Below, one piece after another: positions 27,463 through 35,660 of a DNA stretch of 64,000 bases. Source of the DNA: Cecembia calidifontis (GTDB lineage Bacteria; Bacteroidota; Bacteroidia; Cytophagales; Cyclobacteriaceae). The DNA lies in NCBI RefSeq assembly GCF_004216715.1, contig NZ_SGXG01000001.1, forward strand, positions 1,178,001 through 1,242,000, given 5' to 3'. Position numbers and translations under genes: made by a program. The notes under the pieces are model-generated. The model was not told the DNA's origin, did no database searches, and worked only from the letters and a program-made list of their open reading frames with translations. Numbering within the stretch: the first letter of the stretch is position 1; every line of letters begins with the position of its first letter.

Positions 27463-27945
27463 TTAAGATCTTGAATGTCTTTCGGTGCGCCTAGAATATG
27501 ATTGTCTGGCATCTTTGCCCTGAAATGATCCGCGATGCGGTCTTTTGTATTCATTCCCCTTTTCTCCTCCCCTTCTCTGATGCATCATTTCTCCCCTTGT
27601 TCTGTTTGACTCCCTGATTTCAGCCCATTTTTCTTTTTGTTCAGGGCTCAATATTGCCTCAATTTCTTCGGTTTGCTGCTTCCTTTGCTGTTGCATGGCT
27701 TCCCTTCTGGCTTCCATTTCAGACTTTGTGGCTTCCCATTCTGCTTGCCTTTTTTGGGCATTTTTGAGATGGAGCTGATAGACTTTTTGTTTTTGCTCAT
27801 CGTTCAGCTCAAGCTGTTCGGCCATCCTGTTGGTGATTCTTTCAGCCCTTTGTTCCGGACTGGGCATTTCTCGCTGCGCTCCCTTTTGGGCAAATGAGGC
27901 AAAGGTGATCGAAAACATTGCGGTTATTATCAATAGCTTTTTCAT
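27463..27945 (-). CDS. Exported helical protein (Spy/CpxP-like, DUF4890 type)
   Basis: A 160-aa protein with a signal peptide (MKKLLIITAMFSITFASFAQ). The middle is strongly helical and charged. It has two LTxxQ-like blocks (MAEQLELNDEQKQKVYQLHLKNA, ILSPEQKEKWAEIR) typical of Spy/CpxP-like periplasmic proteins. The C-terminus is basic and low-complexity (MMHQRRGGEKGNEYKRPHRG). Periplasmic chaperone or stress sensing is a family-based guess. Confidence 0.72.
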   Translation of the reverse strand: MKKLLIITAMFSITFASFAQKGAQREMPSPEQRAERITNRMAEQLELNDEQKQKVYQLHLKNAQKRQAEWEATKSEMEARREAMQQQRKQQTEEIEAILSPEQKEKWAEIRESNRTRGEMMHQRRGGEKGNEYKRPHRGSFQGKDARQSYSRRTERHSRS

Positions 27946-28104
27946 GGTTTTTTCTTTTAAAGTGTTGTTAAAATTTCAGCTTGATTGGGCGGTCCCGGGA
28001 AATTTTGCTTTCTTCTTTGCTGATTTCAATGGTTAGACCACAACTTACCTGGCAGGTTTAATCTTGGATTTCTATTATTTTGTTAACAAATCTTAAATTG
28101 CTTT

Positions 28105-28563
28105 ATGGAAAAGTTTTATTATTTCGGTTATGCCAGCAACTTAGACGAAAGTACCTTGGAAGGAAGGCTGAAACATAAACCTCAAAAAATCGGGGTCGCA
28201 GTGCTTCCGAATTTTGGTTTCCGTTTCTCCCATCCCAATCCTGACGGATCTGCCCGCGCAAATATTGTCCCCAGTATACATGAATCTGTCTATGGCTTGC
28301 TTTATGAAATTGAAGAGGCGGACAGGGATTATTTTTTGAATTCGGAGCCAGGGTATGATTTTGTGGAAAAGGAGGTTTATTCCCAAGAAGGGAAATTCAG
28401 GGCGTTTACCTTTATTTCCCCTAAAAATGAAACAGGTATTTTTCCTAATGAGGAATATTGGAAAGTGATTATCAAAGGAGGGAAAGAAAACGGAATTCCC
28501 AACACCTATCTTTCTCTGATTCTGAACAGGGTGGGAAAATCCGATTTTCTGGATGTGGACTAG
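28105..28563 (+). CDS. Gamma-glutamylcyclotransferase-like protein
   Basis: A 152-aa protein of the GGCT/AIG2-like fold. The opening YYFGYASNLDESTL corresponds to the substrate loop YFxYGSN-x of the family, with Ala replacing Gly. A candidate catalytic Glu lies in LNSEPGYDFVEKEV (about 76-89). Family members release 5-oxoproline from gamma-glutamyl amines; the exact substrate is unknown. It is convergent with the NADH dehydrogenase remnant that ends 19 bases after it. Confidence 0.8.
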   Translation: MEKFYYFGYASNLDESTLEGRLKHKPQKIGVAVLPNFGFRFSHPNPDGSARANIVPSIHESVYGLLYEIEEADRDYFLNSEPGYDFVEKEVYSQEGKFRAFTFISPKNETGIFPNEEYWKVIIKGGKENGIPNTYLSLILNRVGKSDFLDVD

Positions 28564-28581
28564 TCCTCGTAGTCTTTTTCT

Positions 28582-28941
28582 TCAATCATCCATTTCCTTC
28601 ACCACAGCCATTCTAAAAATCACATTGGGAGTCTTGTGAAAAATCCTTCTCAGCGGAAATGATACGGCATTAGGGGGTAAAGCAGCTGTGGCCACTTGAT
28701 AAAGAAGAGGCTGAAACATGTGGTAATTGTTTTTATCCAACAAAACAACCTGATAGGGTCTATGTGAATGTTTTTGTGCTAATTTTAACCCTGCAAAGCC
28801 AACACTTACAATGACTATCCTTATTATAAATGGGTTTAGGAATATTGGGGATAGGATTTTTGGCGATGCTTTGGTCCATGGCTTTGAGGTTTTAGGTTCA
28901 TGAGAAAAACTGCCTTCCGCTTTGGATAATGGATTATGCAT
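28582..28941 (-). pseudogene. Remnant of a type II NADH dehydrogenase / FAD-dependent oxidoreductase
   Basis: The 119-codon frame has homology only from about codon 41 (28821 downward): RIVIVSVGFAGLKLAQK, then VVLLDKNNYHMFQPLLYQVA and FPLRRIFHK. This is the N-terminal FAD-binding part of Ndh-type enzymes, which are about 430 aa long. It stops about 78 residues in, and the rest is absent. The nucleotide-binding motif is also altered (SVGFAG where GxGFAG is expected). Upstream codons show no homology. It is a decayed, 3'-deleted gene. Confidence 0.82.
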
Positions 28942-28997
28942 TGAAGCTAATGAAAAAGATTTATTAATTTTACCGACCTTTTAAAATTTCGAAAGCA

Positions 28998-29705
28998 ATG
29001 GGAAGAGCATTTGAATTCCGAAAAGAAAGAAAATTCAAGAGATGGAGTAAAATGTCCAAGGTGTTTACCCGCCTTGGAAAAGAGATAGTGATGGCGGTGA
29101 AAGCAGGGGGTCCTGATCCGGCAAACAACACCAAGCTAAGAACAGTCATTCAAAACGCCAAAGGTGCGGCAATGCCAAAAGACCGCATTGAAGCAGCTAT
29201 CAAAAGAGCTTCTAATAAGGATGAGAAAAATTATGAGGAAGTCGTATATGAGGGTTATGGACCTTATGGAGTGGCTGTGATTGTGGAAACATCCACAGAT
29301 AATACCAACCGTACCGTGGCAAATATCCGCCATTACTTCACGAAATCAGGAGGGTCTTTAGGAACTTCAGGATCTGTCAGCTTTATGTTCAACAAAAAGG
29401 CTGTTTTCCGTTTTGCACAAAATGATTTGGATATTGAAGAACTGGAGTTGGAGTTAATAGATTACGGCTTGGAAGAAATTGCTGAAAATGAAGGGGAGAT
29501 TTTTGTTTATACTGCATTTGAGGATTTTGGAAAAATGCAGAAGGCCCTTGAAGACAGAAATATCGAGATCATCAATGCTGATTTTCAGTGGTTCCCTACG
29601 ACAACTGTTGAATTGACCGAAGAACAGGAAGAGGAGATCAACAAGATGATCGAAAGATTGGAAGAAGATGATGATGTCAACCAGGTATTTACCAACGTTG
29701 CCTAA
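28998..29705 (+). CDS. YebC/PmpR family protein
   Basis: A 235-aa protein of the YebC/TACO1 family. It has the opening GRAFEFRKERKFKRWSKMSKVFTRLGKEI, then PDPANNTKLRTVIQNAKGAAMPKDRI and YEGYGPYGVAVIVETSTDNTNRT. Long annotated as a transcription regulator; recent work on relatives ties the family to translation of proline-rich stretches. Length is typical. It is followed 50 bases later by the DUF84 NTPase gene. Confidence 0.93.
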   Translation: MGRAFEFRKERKFKRWSKMSKVFTRLGKEIVMAVKAGGPDPANNTKLRTVIQNAKGAAMPKDRIEAAIKRASNKDEKNYEEVVYEGYGPYGVAVIVETSTDNTNRTVANIRHYFTKSGGSLGTSGSVSFMFNKKAVFRFAQNDLDIEELELELIDYGLEEIAENEGEIFVYTAFEDFGKMQKALEDRNIEIINADFQWFPTTTVELTEEQEEEINKMIERLEEDDDVNQVFTNVA

Positions 29706-29755
29706 TTGAATTTGGCTGTGGCTTGTTCCACAGCTTTTTTGTTTGAAATAAAGAC

Positions 29756-30331
29756 ATGAATTTCCCGAAAAGAAGAAATATCAAAGAAGACCTGCGACAA
29801 AAACTGGTGATCGTAGGGAGTAAGAACCCAGTTAAAATTTCCTGTACCGAGGCTGCTTTCCATCAAGCTTTTGAAGGGTCTTTTTTAGTAGAGGGCCTCA
29901 ATATTAGCTCAGGGGTATCCGAACAGCCGTATGGAGATGAAGAAACTTATCTGGGAGCATTTAATCGTGCAAAAAACGCCAAAGTTGTTTTTCCAGAAGC
30001 AGATTACTGGGTAGGTATAGAAGGAGGTGTTGATCTTGTGGAGGGAGAAATGCATGCCTTTGCCTGGGTAGTGGTTATTGATAAGGAAGGTAAAGTTGGG
30101 AAAGCCAAAACTTCAACCTTTTTCCTTCCCAAGGCCATCGTGGAACTAGTCGAATCAGGAATGGAGCTGGGTGAAGCAGATGATAAGGTATTTCAAAGGA
30201 CCAATTCCAAACAGGAAAATGGAGCTGTAGGCATCCTCACCAATGGAGCGTTGGACAGAAAAGAATATTATCAGCAAGCCGTAGTCCTGGCCCTTATACC
30301 CTTTTTACAAAGAGAATTGTATGCCAATTGA
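29756..30331 (+). CDS. Inosine/xanthosine triphosphatase-like protein (DUF84, YjjX type)
   Basis: A 191-aa protein of the DUF84 family, with KLVIVGSKNPVKISCTEAAF (about 16-35) and YWVGIEGGVDL near residue 85, plus MHAFAWVVV. YjjX-type enzymes hydrolyse non-canonical nucleotides such as ITP and XTP to keep them out of RNA and DNA. The first 14 residues (MNFPKRRNIKEDLR) are an unusual basic extension, and the true start may be later. Confidence 0.83.
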   Translation: MNFPKRRNIKEDLRQKLVIVGSKNPVKISCTEAAFHQAFEGSFLVEGLNISSGVSEQPYGDEETYLGAFNRAKNAKVVFPEADYWVGIEGGVDLVEGEMHAFAWVVVIDKEGKVGKAKTSTFFLPKAIVELVESGMELGEADDKVFQRTNSKQENGAVGILTNGALDRKEYYQQAVVLALIPFLQRELYAN

Positions 30332-30413
30332 TCTATCATAAATAGATAAAATCAATTGGCTATTTCTTGTCAATGTTCCTAACTTTGCGGTCTTAAAAAA
30401 AGAAAGTGAAATT

Positions 30414-30728
30414 ATGTTGCAAGAATTGAATACAGATACCTTACAGGAAATTGTAGAGTCCAACGAAAAAGTCATCGTTCAATACGGAGCTACCTGGTGT
30501 GGTAACTGCCGCATCATGAAGCCAAAAATGAAAAGACTGGCCGGTGATTATGCAGGGATCTCCTTTTTCTATGTAGATGCTGAAAAAAATCCAGAGTCCA
30601 GAAAATTAGCTCAGGTTAACAATCTTCCTACTTTCGCTTCATTTAAAGGGGGAAAATTGGTCAATCAGACCCAAACCAATAAAGAGGATGTATTAAAATC
30701 TTTGATCGATGAGATTGCCGATAATTAA
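30414..30728 (+). CDS. Thioredoxin-family protein, cytoplasmic
   Basis: A 104-aa single-domain thioredoxin fold without a signal peptide. The active site is ATWCGNCRIMKP, a WCGNC variant of the usual WCGPC. The cis-proline is in VNNLPTFASFKGG. It is a probable cytoplasmic disulfide reductase. The next gene overlaps its 3' end by 20 bases, so the two are translationally linked. Confidence 0.88.
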   Translation: MLQELNTDTLQEIVESNEKVIVQYGATWCGNCRIMKPKMKRLAGDYAGISFFYVDAEKNPESRKLAQVNNLPTFASFKGGKLVNQTQTNKEDVLKSLIDEIADN

Positions 30729-30966
30729 GCATGTTTTGGGGTTTATTGAAGCCAATGATGAAGATTGGGTCAATGAAACAATAGAATTGCTCGAAAATTT
30801 GACAGAAATTCCTTCCCTGAAAGATGAGGAGTTGGAGGTAATTGGCGAATTACTTTCAAACCTTTACGGTTCTTTGGAAGTTAATAAAATGATTAAGGAC
30901 GGGATGGATAAAAAAGAAGCCATGAACGCTTTTATGAAAAGGGTGACGGGTTCTATTGATAAATAA
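30709..30966 (+). CDS. Small conserved protein (DUF6952-like) coupled to thioredoxin
   Basis: An 85-aa soluble acidic helical protein starting MRLPIIKHVLGFIEAND. It overlaps the thioredoxin gene by 20 bases in another frame. Conserved-looking parts are ENLTEIPSLKDEELEVIGELLSN and DKKEAMNAFMKRV. It resembles what I remember as DUF6952, found next to thioredoxin genes in Bacteroidota. No function is known; the coupling suggests a redox-related partner. Confidence 0.75.
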   Translation: MRLPIIKHVLGFIEANDEDWVNETIELLENLTEIPSLKDEELEVIGELLSNLYGSLEVNKMIKDGMDKKEAMNAFMKRVTGSIDK

Positions 30967-31020
30967 ATTGATAAGCTGAAAGTTGTTTGATCACCCAATA
31001 AACGAACTCAAGCTTACAAA

Positions 31021-31050
31021 AAGGGACTGGAAACAGTCCCTTATTTTATT
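31021..31050. terminator. Intrinsic terminator, convergent genes
   Basis: AAGGGACTG (31021-31029) pairs with CAGTCCCTT (31034-31042), followed by a T-rich tract. It overlaps the stop codon of the minus-strand gene at 31041. Confidence 0.8.
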
Positions 31051-32027
31051 TTTAGGTTTTCAAGAAATGCAGCCAAGGCTTTGCGCCAGTCTGGATCCGC
31101 ATCCCAAACAGGTCCAGTATAGAGTTCATCCCTTATGATCAGGCGGATGTAATATTTTACCACGATTCTGGTTTTTTCTTCCGGTTTCTCTACAGGAAAT
31201 CCCAAAGATGTCATCAAGTCTCCTTCTTTACCTTCCAGTTTGACCAGAATAAACTGAATCCTGTCCCTTATCAATTCAGCATCCCCCCTGGGATTGGTTA
31301 AAAATTCAAATTGGTAGGGATAATGGCTTTCAAAAATCTGCTCAATGCCGGATCGTTCGGCTTGTTGCTCTGCAAGGATAACTTGTTCGCTTTTTCCAAG
31401 TAAATCGTACCTATAGCTTGCCAATAAACCAATATCTCCGGAAGCCCCTGAAAGCGGGATTCCAAGTTTGAATACATCGAGGTTCAGCGGATTTCTATTG
31501 ATAAACCTCCTTGAGCCCTGTATGGCGCCTTCTGAATTTGGAAATTCAGGGACTTCCAATACCAAAAAATTCCTCGTTTTTACATTCTGACCTATTGTCT
31601 GAAGATTTCCAACCATCTCATCTAAGGACGCAGCTGTTATTCCCCAGACTCCTGAAGAGGCTACGATATTTTTGTTTTTGGAGAAAGGGCTGATATGGAA
31701 AGCTACCTGTCCATTAGATTTTCTTGTGACGATCACAATGGATTGGATCAAACGTTTGTTGAATGCATTGGCATAGCCTGTCTGCACTTCTTCTGATAAG
31801 GCTACATCTTCCAGTTCATAATAGGCTACAGGGTCTCCTCCCACGGATACTATGGCCGGATGGATTATTTCTGCGATCTGATGCCATTCCATATTGGGAA
31901 ATGCCAGCGGGGAACTGGAAATCAAGACTACTGTTTTTCCATCCAAAAAATAGTCTGGAACAGCTCCCTGACCCCATGCTTTGTTAAATACTATTAAAAT
32001 TGACAGCAGCGCTGCGAGATATTTCAT
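31041..32027 (-). CDS. Exported protein of unknown function
   Basis: A 328-aa protein with a clear signal peptide (MKYLAALLSILIVFNKAWGQG). No domain is recognised. The mature part opens VPDYFLDGKTVVLISSSPLAFPNMEW and contains SIVIVTRKSNGQVAFHISPFSKNKNIVASSGVWGI. The C-terminal part is mixed alpha/beta (KTRIVVKYYIRLIIRDELYTGPVWDADPDWRKALAAFLENLK). It is probably periplasmic and of narrow phylogenetic range. It is divergent from the M28 peptidase gene. Confidence 0.7.
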   Translation of the reverse strand: MKYLAALLSILIVFNKAWGQGAVPDYFLDGKTVVLISSSPLAFPNMEWHQIAEIIHPAIVSVGGDPVAYYELEDVALSEEVQTGYANAFNKRLIQSIVIVTRKSNGQVAFHISPFSKNKNIVASSGVWGITAASLDEMVGNLQTIGQNVKTRNFLVLEVPEFPNSEGAIQGSRRFINRNPLNLDVFKLGIPLSGASGDIGLLASYRYDLLGKSEQVILAEQQAERSGIEQIFESHYPYQFEFLTNPRGDAELIRDRIQFILVKLEGKEGDLMTSLGFPVEKPEEKTRIVVKYYIRLIIRDELYTGPVWDADPDWRKALAAFLENLKIK

Positions 32028-32100
32028 AAGAAAATGGCTTGTGGTTCTGAAACCTTACTATTTTTACGAATATACATAACGACAAAAATTAAACCTTAAT

Positions 32101-33006
32101 ATGAATAAATTATTGAGCATTCTTTGGATTATTTTTTGCCTTGTCCCAACACTTTCTTTTTCACAGAGGATTGATGCGGAGGAATTGCTTAAAGATATGG
32201 CTTACCTTTCATCAGATGAACTGGAAGGTAGAAGGCCGCTTTCTGAAGGAAGTTTGAAAGCCAGAGAATACATCAGGTCCAGGTTTGAAGCTTTAGGTCT
32301 TACCTCTCAGTATAGGAATTATACCCAATATTTCAATTTTACCCATAGGAGGGATGGTCAGCTGTTTGAAAATGCAGCTAATATTATTGGTTTTGTTCCC
32401 GGTGCAGAGACAGAAAAATTGATCGTAGTTATGGCACATTATGATCATTTGGGTAAGGTTGGGGATAAGATTTTCAATGGGGCTGATGATAATGCCTCCG
32501 GCACCGCAGCAGTTTTGGCATTGGCCAGGTATTTTTCAGCCCATAGGCCAAAACATTCAATGATGTTTGTGGCCTTGGATGGAGAAGAAATGGGGCATCA
32601 AGGGGCCAAGGCTTTGGTAGCAGATTTCCCTTTTCCTCTTGAGCAGATCGTTCTCAATATCAATATGGACATGATCAGTAGAAATGTTGACCAGGAACTG
32701 TATGCGGTGGGAACCTATCATTATCCCCATCTGAAGCCCTTGATTGAGAAGGTTTCTTCGGGCAGAAATCCTAAATTGCTTTTTGGTCACGATCAACCAG
32801 AATCGGGAAGGGATGATTGGACACTTGCTTCTGATCATGCACAATTTCATTTGAAAGGCATACCCTTTATCTACTTTGGTGTTGAAGACCATGAGGATTA
32901 TCATCAGGAGACAGATACTTTTGACCGAATTGATCAGAAATTTTATGTGGATGCAGTTCAGCTCATTTTAGATGTGCTTATTTCCTTGGATAAAAATTTA
33001 CAATAA
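32101..33006 (+). CDS. M28 family zinc aminopeptidase, exported
   Basis: A 301-aa protein with a signal peptide (LLSILWIIFCLVPTLSFSQ). The two-zinc site is visible as AHYDHLG, FNGADDNASGTAAVLALARYF, LDGEEMGHQGAKAL (the catalytic EE pair) and the late YFGVEDHEDYHQETD. It probably removes N-terminal residues from peptides in the periplasm. Its stop is followed by the 650-bp AT-rich gene-free region. Confidence 0.92.
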   Translation: MNKLLSILWIIFCLVPTLSFSQRIDAEELLKDMAYLSSDELEGRRPLSEGSLKAREYIRSRFEALGLTSQYRNYTQYFNFTHRRDGQLFENAANIIGFVPGAETEKLIVVMAHYDHLGKVGDKIFNGADDNASGTAAVLALARYFSAHRPKHSMMFVALDGEEMGHQGAKALVADFPFPLEQIVLNINMDMISRNVDQELYAVGTYHYPHLKPLIEKVSSGRNPKLLFGHDQPESGRDDWTLASDHAQFHLKGIPFIYFGVEDHEDYHQETDTFDRIDQKFYVDAVQLILDVLISLDKNLQ

Positions 33007-33656
33007 TTAGAAAGAGCTGAAAAGGAAAGTGCAGAAAATGGAGTTTTTTGTCGTTTTTTTATAAAAAACAGGAAAAAAACACCAAGATTAAGCCGAGGTG
33101 CAGATGATTTCTTTGAAGGGGTTAGGGATTTTTTGTCTTTCAGCTTACTGCCTGTAATCTTCTCATTTGGAGATTGTCGGTATTTCAATAATTAGATAAA
33201 TCCAAGAATCCTATCTTTGAAATTTTATTTGGATAGCTTGATTTTTCCACTTTCTATACATACATGTTTTGTATTAAAAAACTCATTTACAGGAAGATAT
33301 CCACAAAATCACCTTTTTGTTAATATGGTTAAATGATTGAAAATCAGCAGAATAATTATTTTTCAGCTGGTGATGTGGATAAGTGTGGATAAATGTGGAT
33401 AAAAAAACAAGAAAAATTTTTATGCCTTTTTTAGGCTGGTTTGAGGGTTTTTGATGAGCGGTCGAACATGCATTTCTGAAATTCGTTGAAGTACTGTTGA
33501 GTTTATTTAGACTTTCAGTCCAAATAAAATTCTATAAGTAGTTCTTTAAGTATTTGACAGCTTGTTTGAGCGGAAAATAACAAATCCAATATTTCTTGGA
33601 AAAATAAAATTCTTAAACAGAAAAGGTACAATTAAATACATTAGGTTCAATCAAAA
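33007..33656. other. Gene-free AT-rich region, candidate replication origin
   Basis: This is the longest simple gap with no repeat-family structure. Three perfect DnaA boxes TGTGGATAA lie in tandem at 33374-33382, 33384-33392 and 33394-33402, each exactly 10 bp apart. An 8/9 match in the opposite orientation (TATCCACA at 33298-33305) lies upstream. The boxes are followed at once by an A-rich and T-rich tract that could unwind. Gap, AT content and phased boxes fit oriC. No dnaA gene is nearby, and no skew could be computed. Confidence 0.55.
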
Positions 33657-34151
33657 ATGAAGGTTTTTATCCCATCAATTTTCGCTTTTTGTTTGTTGTG
33701 GTTCAAGGGAGATTATCATTCTCCCACTGAACAAGATCCTCTTTTTGCCATTATCGATTTTCCGGAGTTTGAAAAGATGACTGATGAAAAAACAGGGAAG
33801 ATCAGGGTTTTTAATTTTTGGGCTACTTGGTGTGCACCATGTGTAAAAGAGATGCCCTATTTCCAACAGGTTCAGGCAGAAGATGCCGATATAGAACTGA
33901 TTTTTATTTCCATGGATGATGGAAGAAGACCCGAGAGAGTTACAGAATTTATTAAGAGAAGGAATATTACTTCTCCTGTTTATCTCTTAAATGATGTGGA
34001 TTATAATAAGTGGATAGACAAAGTAGATCCTGGATGGTCAGGAGCGATTCCTGCTACTTTGTTTATCAGGCCGGACGGTATTCGCTCTTTCCATGAGGGT
34101 GAAGTTTCATATGAGGAATTGAAAACAATGATTAACCAATTAAAAAAGTAA
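33657..34151 (+). CDS. TlpA-like thioredoxin-fold protein
   Basis: A 164-aa protein with a hydrophobic N-terminus (SIFAFCLLWFKGD) acting as signal or anchor. A TlpA/ResA-type domain follows, with the active site NFWATWCAPCVKEMPYF (about 58-74) and cis-Pro in GAIPATLFIRPDG. It should act as a periplasmic thiol reductase, perhaps in cytochrome c maturation or protein repair. The next gene, also a redoxin, starts one base after its stop. Confidence 0.88.
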   Translation: MKVFIPSIFAFCLLWFKGDYHSPTEQDPLFAIIDFPEFEKMTDEKTGKIRVFNFWATWCAPCVKEMPYFQQVQAEDADIELIFISMDDGRRPERVTEFIKRRNITSPVYLLNDVDYNKWIDKVDPGWSGAIPATLFIRPDGIRSFHEGEVSYEELKTMINQLKK

Positions 34152-34152
34152 A

Positions 34153-34782
34153 ATGATGAAAAAGTTAACCGGATTGTTTCTGTTTTGTGCGATGGTTCTT
34201 GCAGGGAATATTGCCTGGGCCCAGGATAGCCAAGGTTATAAAATCGGGGATAAAGCCTCTGATTTCAAACTTCTGAATGTGGATGGATCTTGGGTTTCAT
34301 TGAATGGATTGAAGGATGCAAAGGGCGCTATTGTCATTTTCTCATGCAATACATGCCCTTATGTGGTCGCTTATGAAGACCGGATGATCGAACTTCACAA
34401 TAAATATGCTGCTATGGGTTATCCCCTTATTGCCATTAATTCCAATGACGATAAAGTCAGTCCAGGAGACAGCTTTGATAAGATGAAAGAGCGTGCAAAG
34501 GAAAAGAAATTCCCATTTGCTTATGTATATGATAAGACACAGGAAGTAATCAAAGCCTACGGAGGAACCCGAACACCACATGTCTATATTCTGAATAAGG
34601 AGGGGAATGATTTTGTGGTGAAATATATTGGAGCTATTGATAACAATTACCAAGATGCAGCTGCAGTTACTGAAAGGTATGTTGAAAATGCAATGGATGA
34701 TATCATGAATGGACGAAAGGTAGCCACCCAAACCACCAAGGCTATTGGATGTACCATCAAATGGACAAAAAAGGCTGAATAA
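34153..34782 (+). CDS. Exported peroxiredoxin-like/thioredoxin-family protein
   Basis: About 209 aa with a signal peptide ending AWAQD. The domain is AhpC/TSA-like (KIGDKASDFKLLNVDGSWVSL) with the Cys pair in FSCNTCPYVVAYEDRM (the PRX-like CNTCPY form). A third Cys sits near the C-terminus (AIGCTIKW). It is probably a periplasmic thiol oxidoreductase. It is tightly linked to the TlpA-like gene. ATG codons at 34153 and 34156 are equal start candidates. Confidence 0.85.
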   Translation: MMKKLTGLFLFCAMVLAGNIAWAQDSQGYKIGDKASDFKLLNVDGSWVSLNGLKDAKGAIVIFSCNTCPYVVAYEDRMIELHNKYAAMGYPLIAINSNDDKVSPGDSFDKMKERAKEKKFPFAYVYDKTQEVIKAYGGTRTPHVYILNKEGNDFVVKYIGAIDNNYQDAAAVTERYVENAMDDIMNGRKVATQTTKAIGCTIKWTKKAE

Positions 34783-34804
34783 GGCTTAACGCATCAAAGA
34801 TATT

Positions 34805-34841
34805 TCCCGGAGCAATGGATTTTGTTCCGGGATTATTTTTT
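34805..34841. terminator. Intrinsic terminator between convergent genes
   Basis: TCCCGGAGCAA (34805-34815) pairs with TTGTTCCGGGA (34822-34832), one wobble, followed by a run of T residues at 34835-34841 that also overlaps the end of the methyltransferase gene. Confidence 0.82.
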
Positions 34842-35471
34842 TATACTGATCGAAATACCGGAACTGCTTGACCTATCAATCCTGGTTTCGTATCTGGGAT
34901 TATCCTGGATTAAGCGCATAAATTCCCTTATTCCAGAGATATTGTTCAGAACATTATGAGCAGTAAACATACCTCCTTTTGGAATTTTGTTGTCCAAATC
35001 CTTGAAATATTGACTGTACCAATCTTTGTCCGCATCCAGAAATACAAAATCGATAGGGCCTTTCAATTCTTTGACAATTTGATGGCCGTCCCCCAGTCTA
35101 AAATCAACATATTCTAATAAACCCACTTCCTTTAGGTTGGCTATGGCCTGTTTTTGCCTCTTCTCATCAATTTCTATGGTAATGAGTTTCCCTCCTGTTT
35201 TGCTAAGTGCCCAGGCTATCCAAATCGTGGAATGCCCGGTGGAAGTACCGACTTCCACAGCCGAGGTATAGCCCTTATCGACAATGAGGTCATGGAGTAC
35301 TTTTCCATCTTCAAATGGTACATTAAGATCTCTCCATTGGTGTTTTTTTTCCGTTAAAAACTTTTCCACTTTTTGGTCAATTTGGGCTCTTTGTTGGGCA
35401 AAAGACCTATGGTTTATCCATATCAACAGAAGAAAACAAAATAGTAGGAAGGCTTTTGTGGAAGTATTCAT
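34833..35471 (-). CDS. O-methyltransferase-like protein with N-terminal signal sequence
   Basis: A 212-aa protein. Residues 7-25 are hydrophobic (AFLLFCFLLLIWINHRSFAQQ) and end in AQQ like a cleavable signal. The rest is a class I SAM-binding fold of the catechol O-methyltransferase-like group: AVEVGTSTGHSTIWIA (motif I), ITIEIDEKRQKQAI, and IDFVFLDADKDWYSQY with the Asp pair. SAM is cytoplasmic, so an exported enzyme is unexpected. It could be a membrane-anchored cytoplasmic enzyme or have another ligand. Confidence 0.8.
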   Translation of the reverse strand: MNTSTKAFLLFCFLLLIWINHRSFAQQRAQIDQKVEKFLTEKKHQWRDLNVPFEDGKVLHDLIVDKGYTSAVEVGTSTGHSTIWIAWALSKTGGKLITIEIDEKRQKQAIANLKEVGLLEYVDFRLGDGHQIVKELKGPIDFVFLDADKDWYSQYFKDLDNKIPKGGMFTAHNVLNNISGIREFMRLIQDNPRYETRIDRSSSSGISISIKK

Positions 35472-35660
35472 AGGGAGTTTTTTTATTTTGCACTGTGTTA
35501 CAATCGCTTGTAATTCAGATCAATATAGTGAAAAATGATGGAATTTTTCTCATTTTTACCTATAAGGCTTATTTGGCTTCTACTCAAGGTAGGGGAAAGG
35601 TTTCTGGCTAATCCTTTGGTTTTCAACTCCGTGATTATCAGTTTATCTAAAAACCCGATT

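Noticed and set aside
28105..28941. Fusion of the cyclotransferase and NADH dehydrogenase pieces
   Set aside because: They are on opposite strands and the latter is a fragment; no fusion frame exists.
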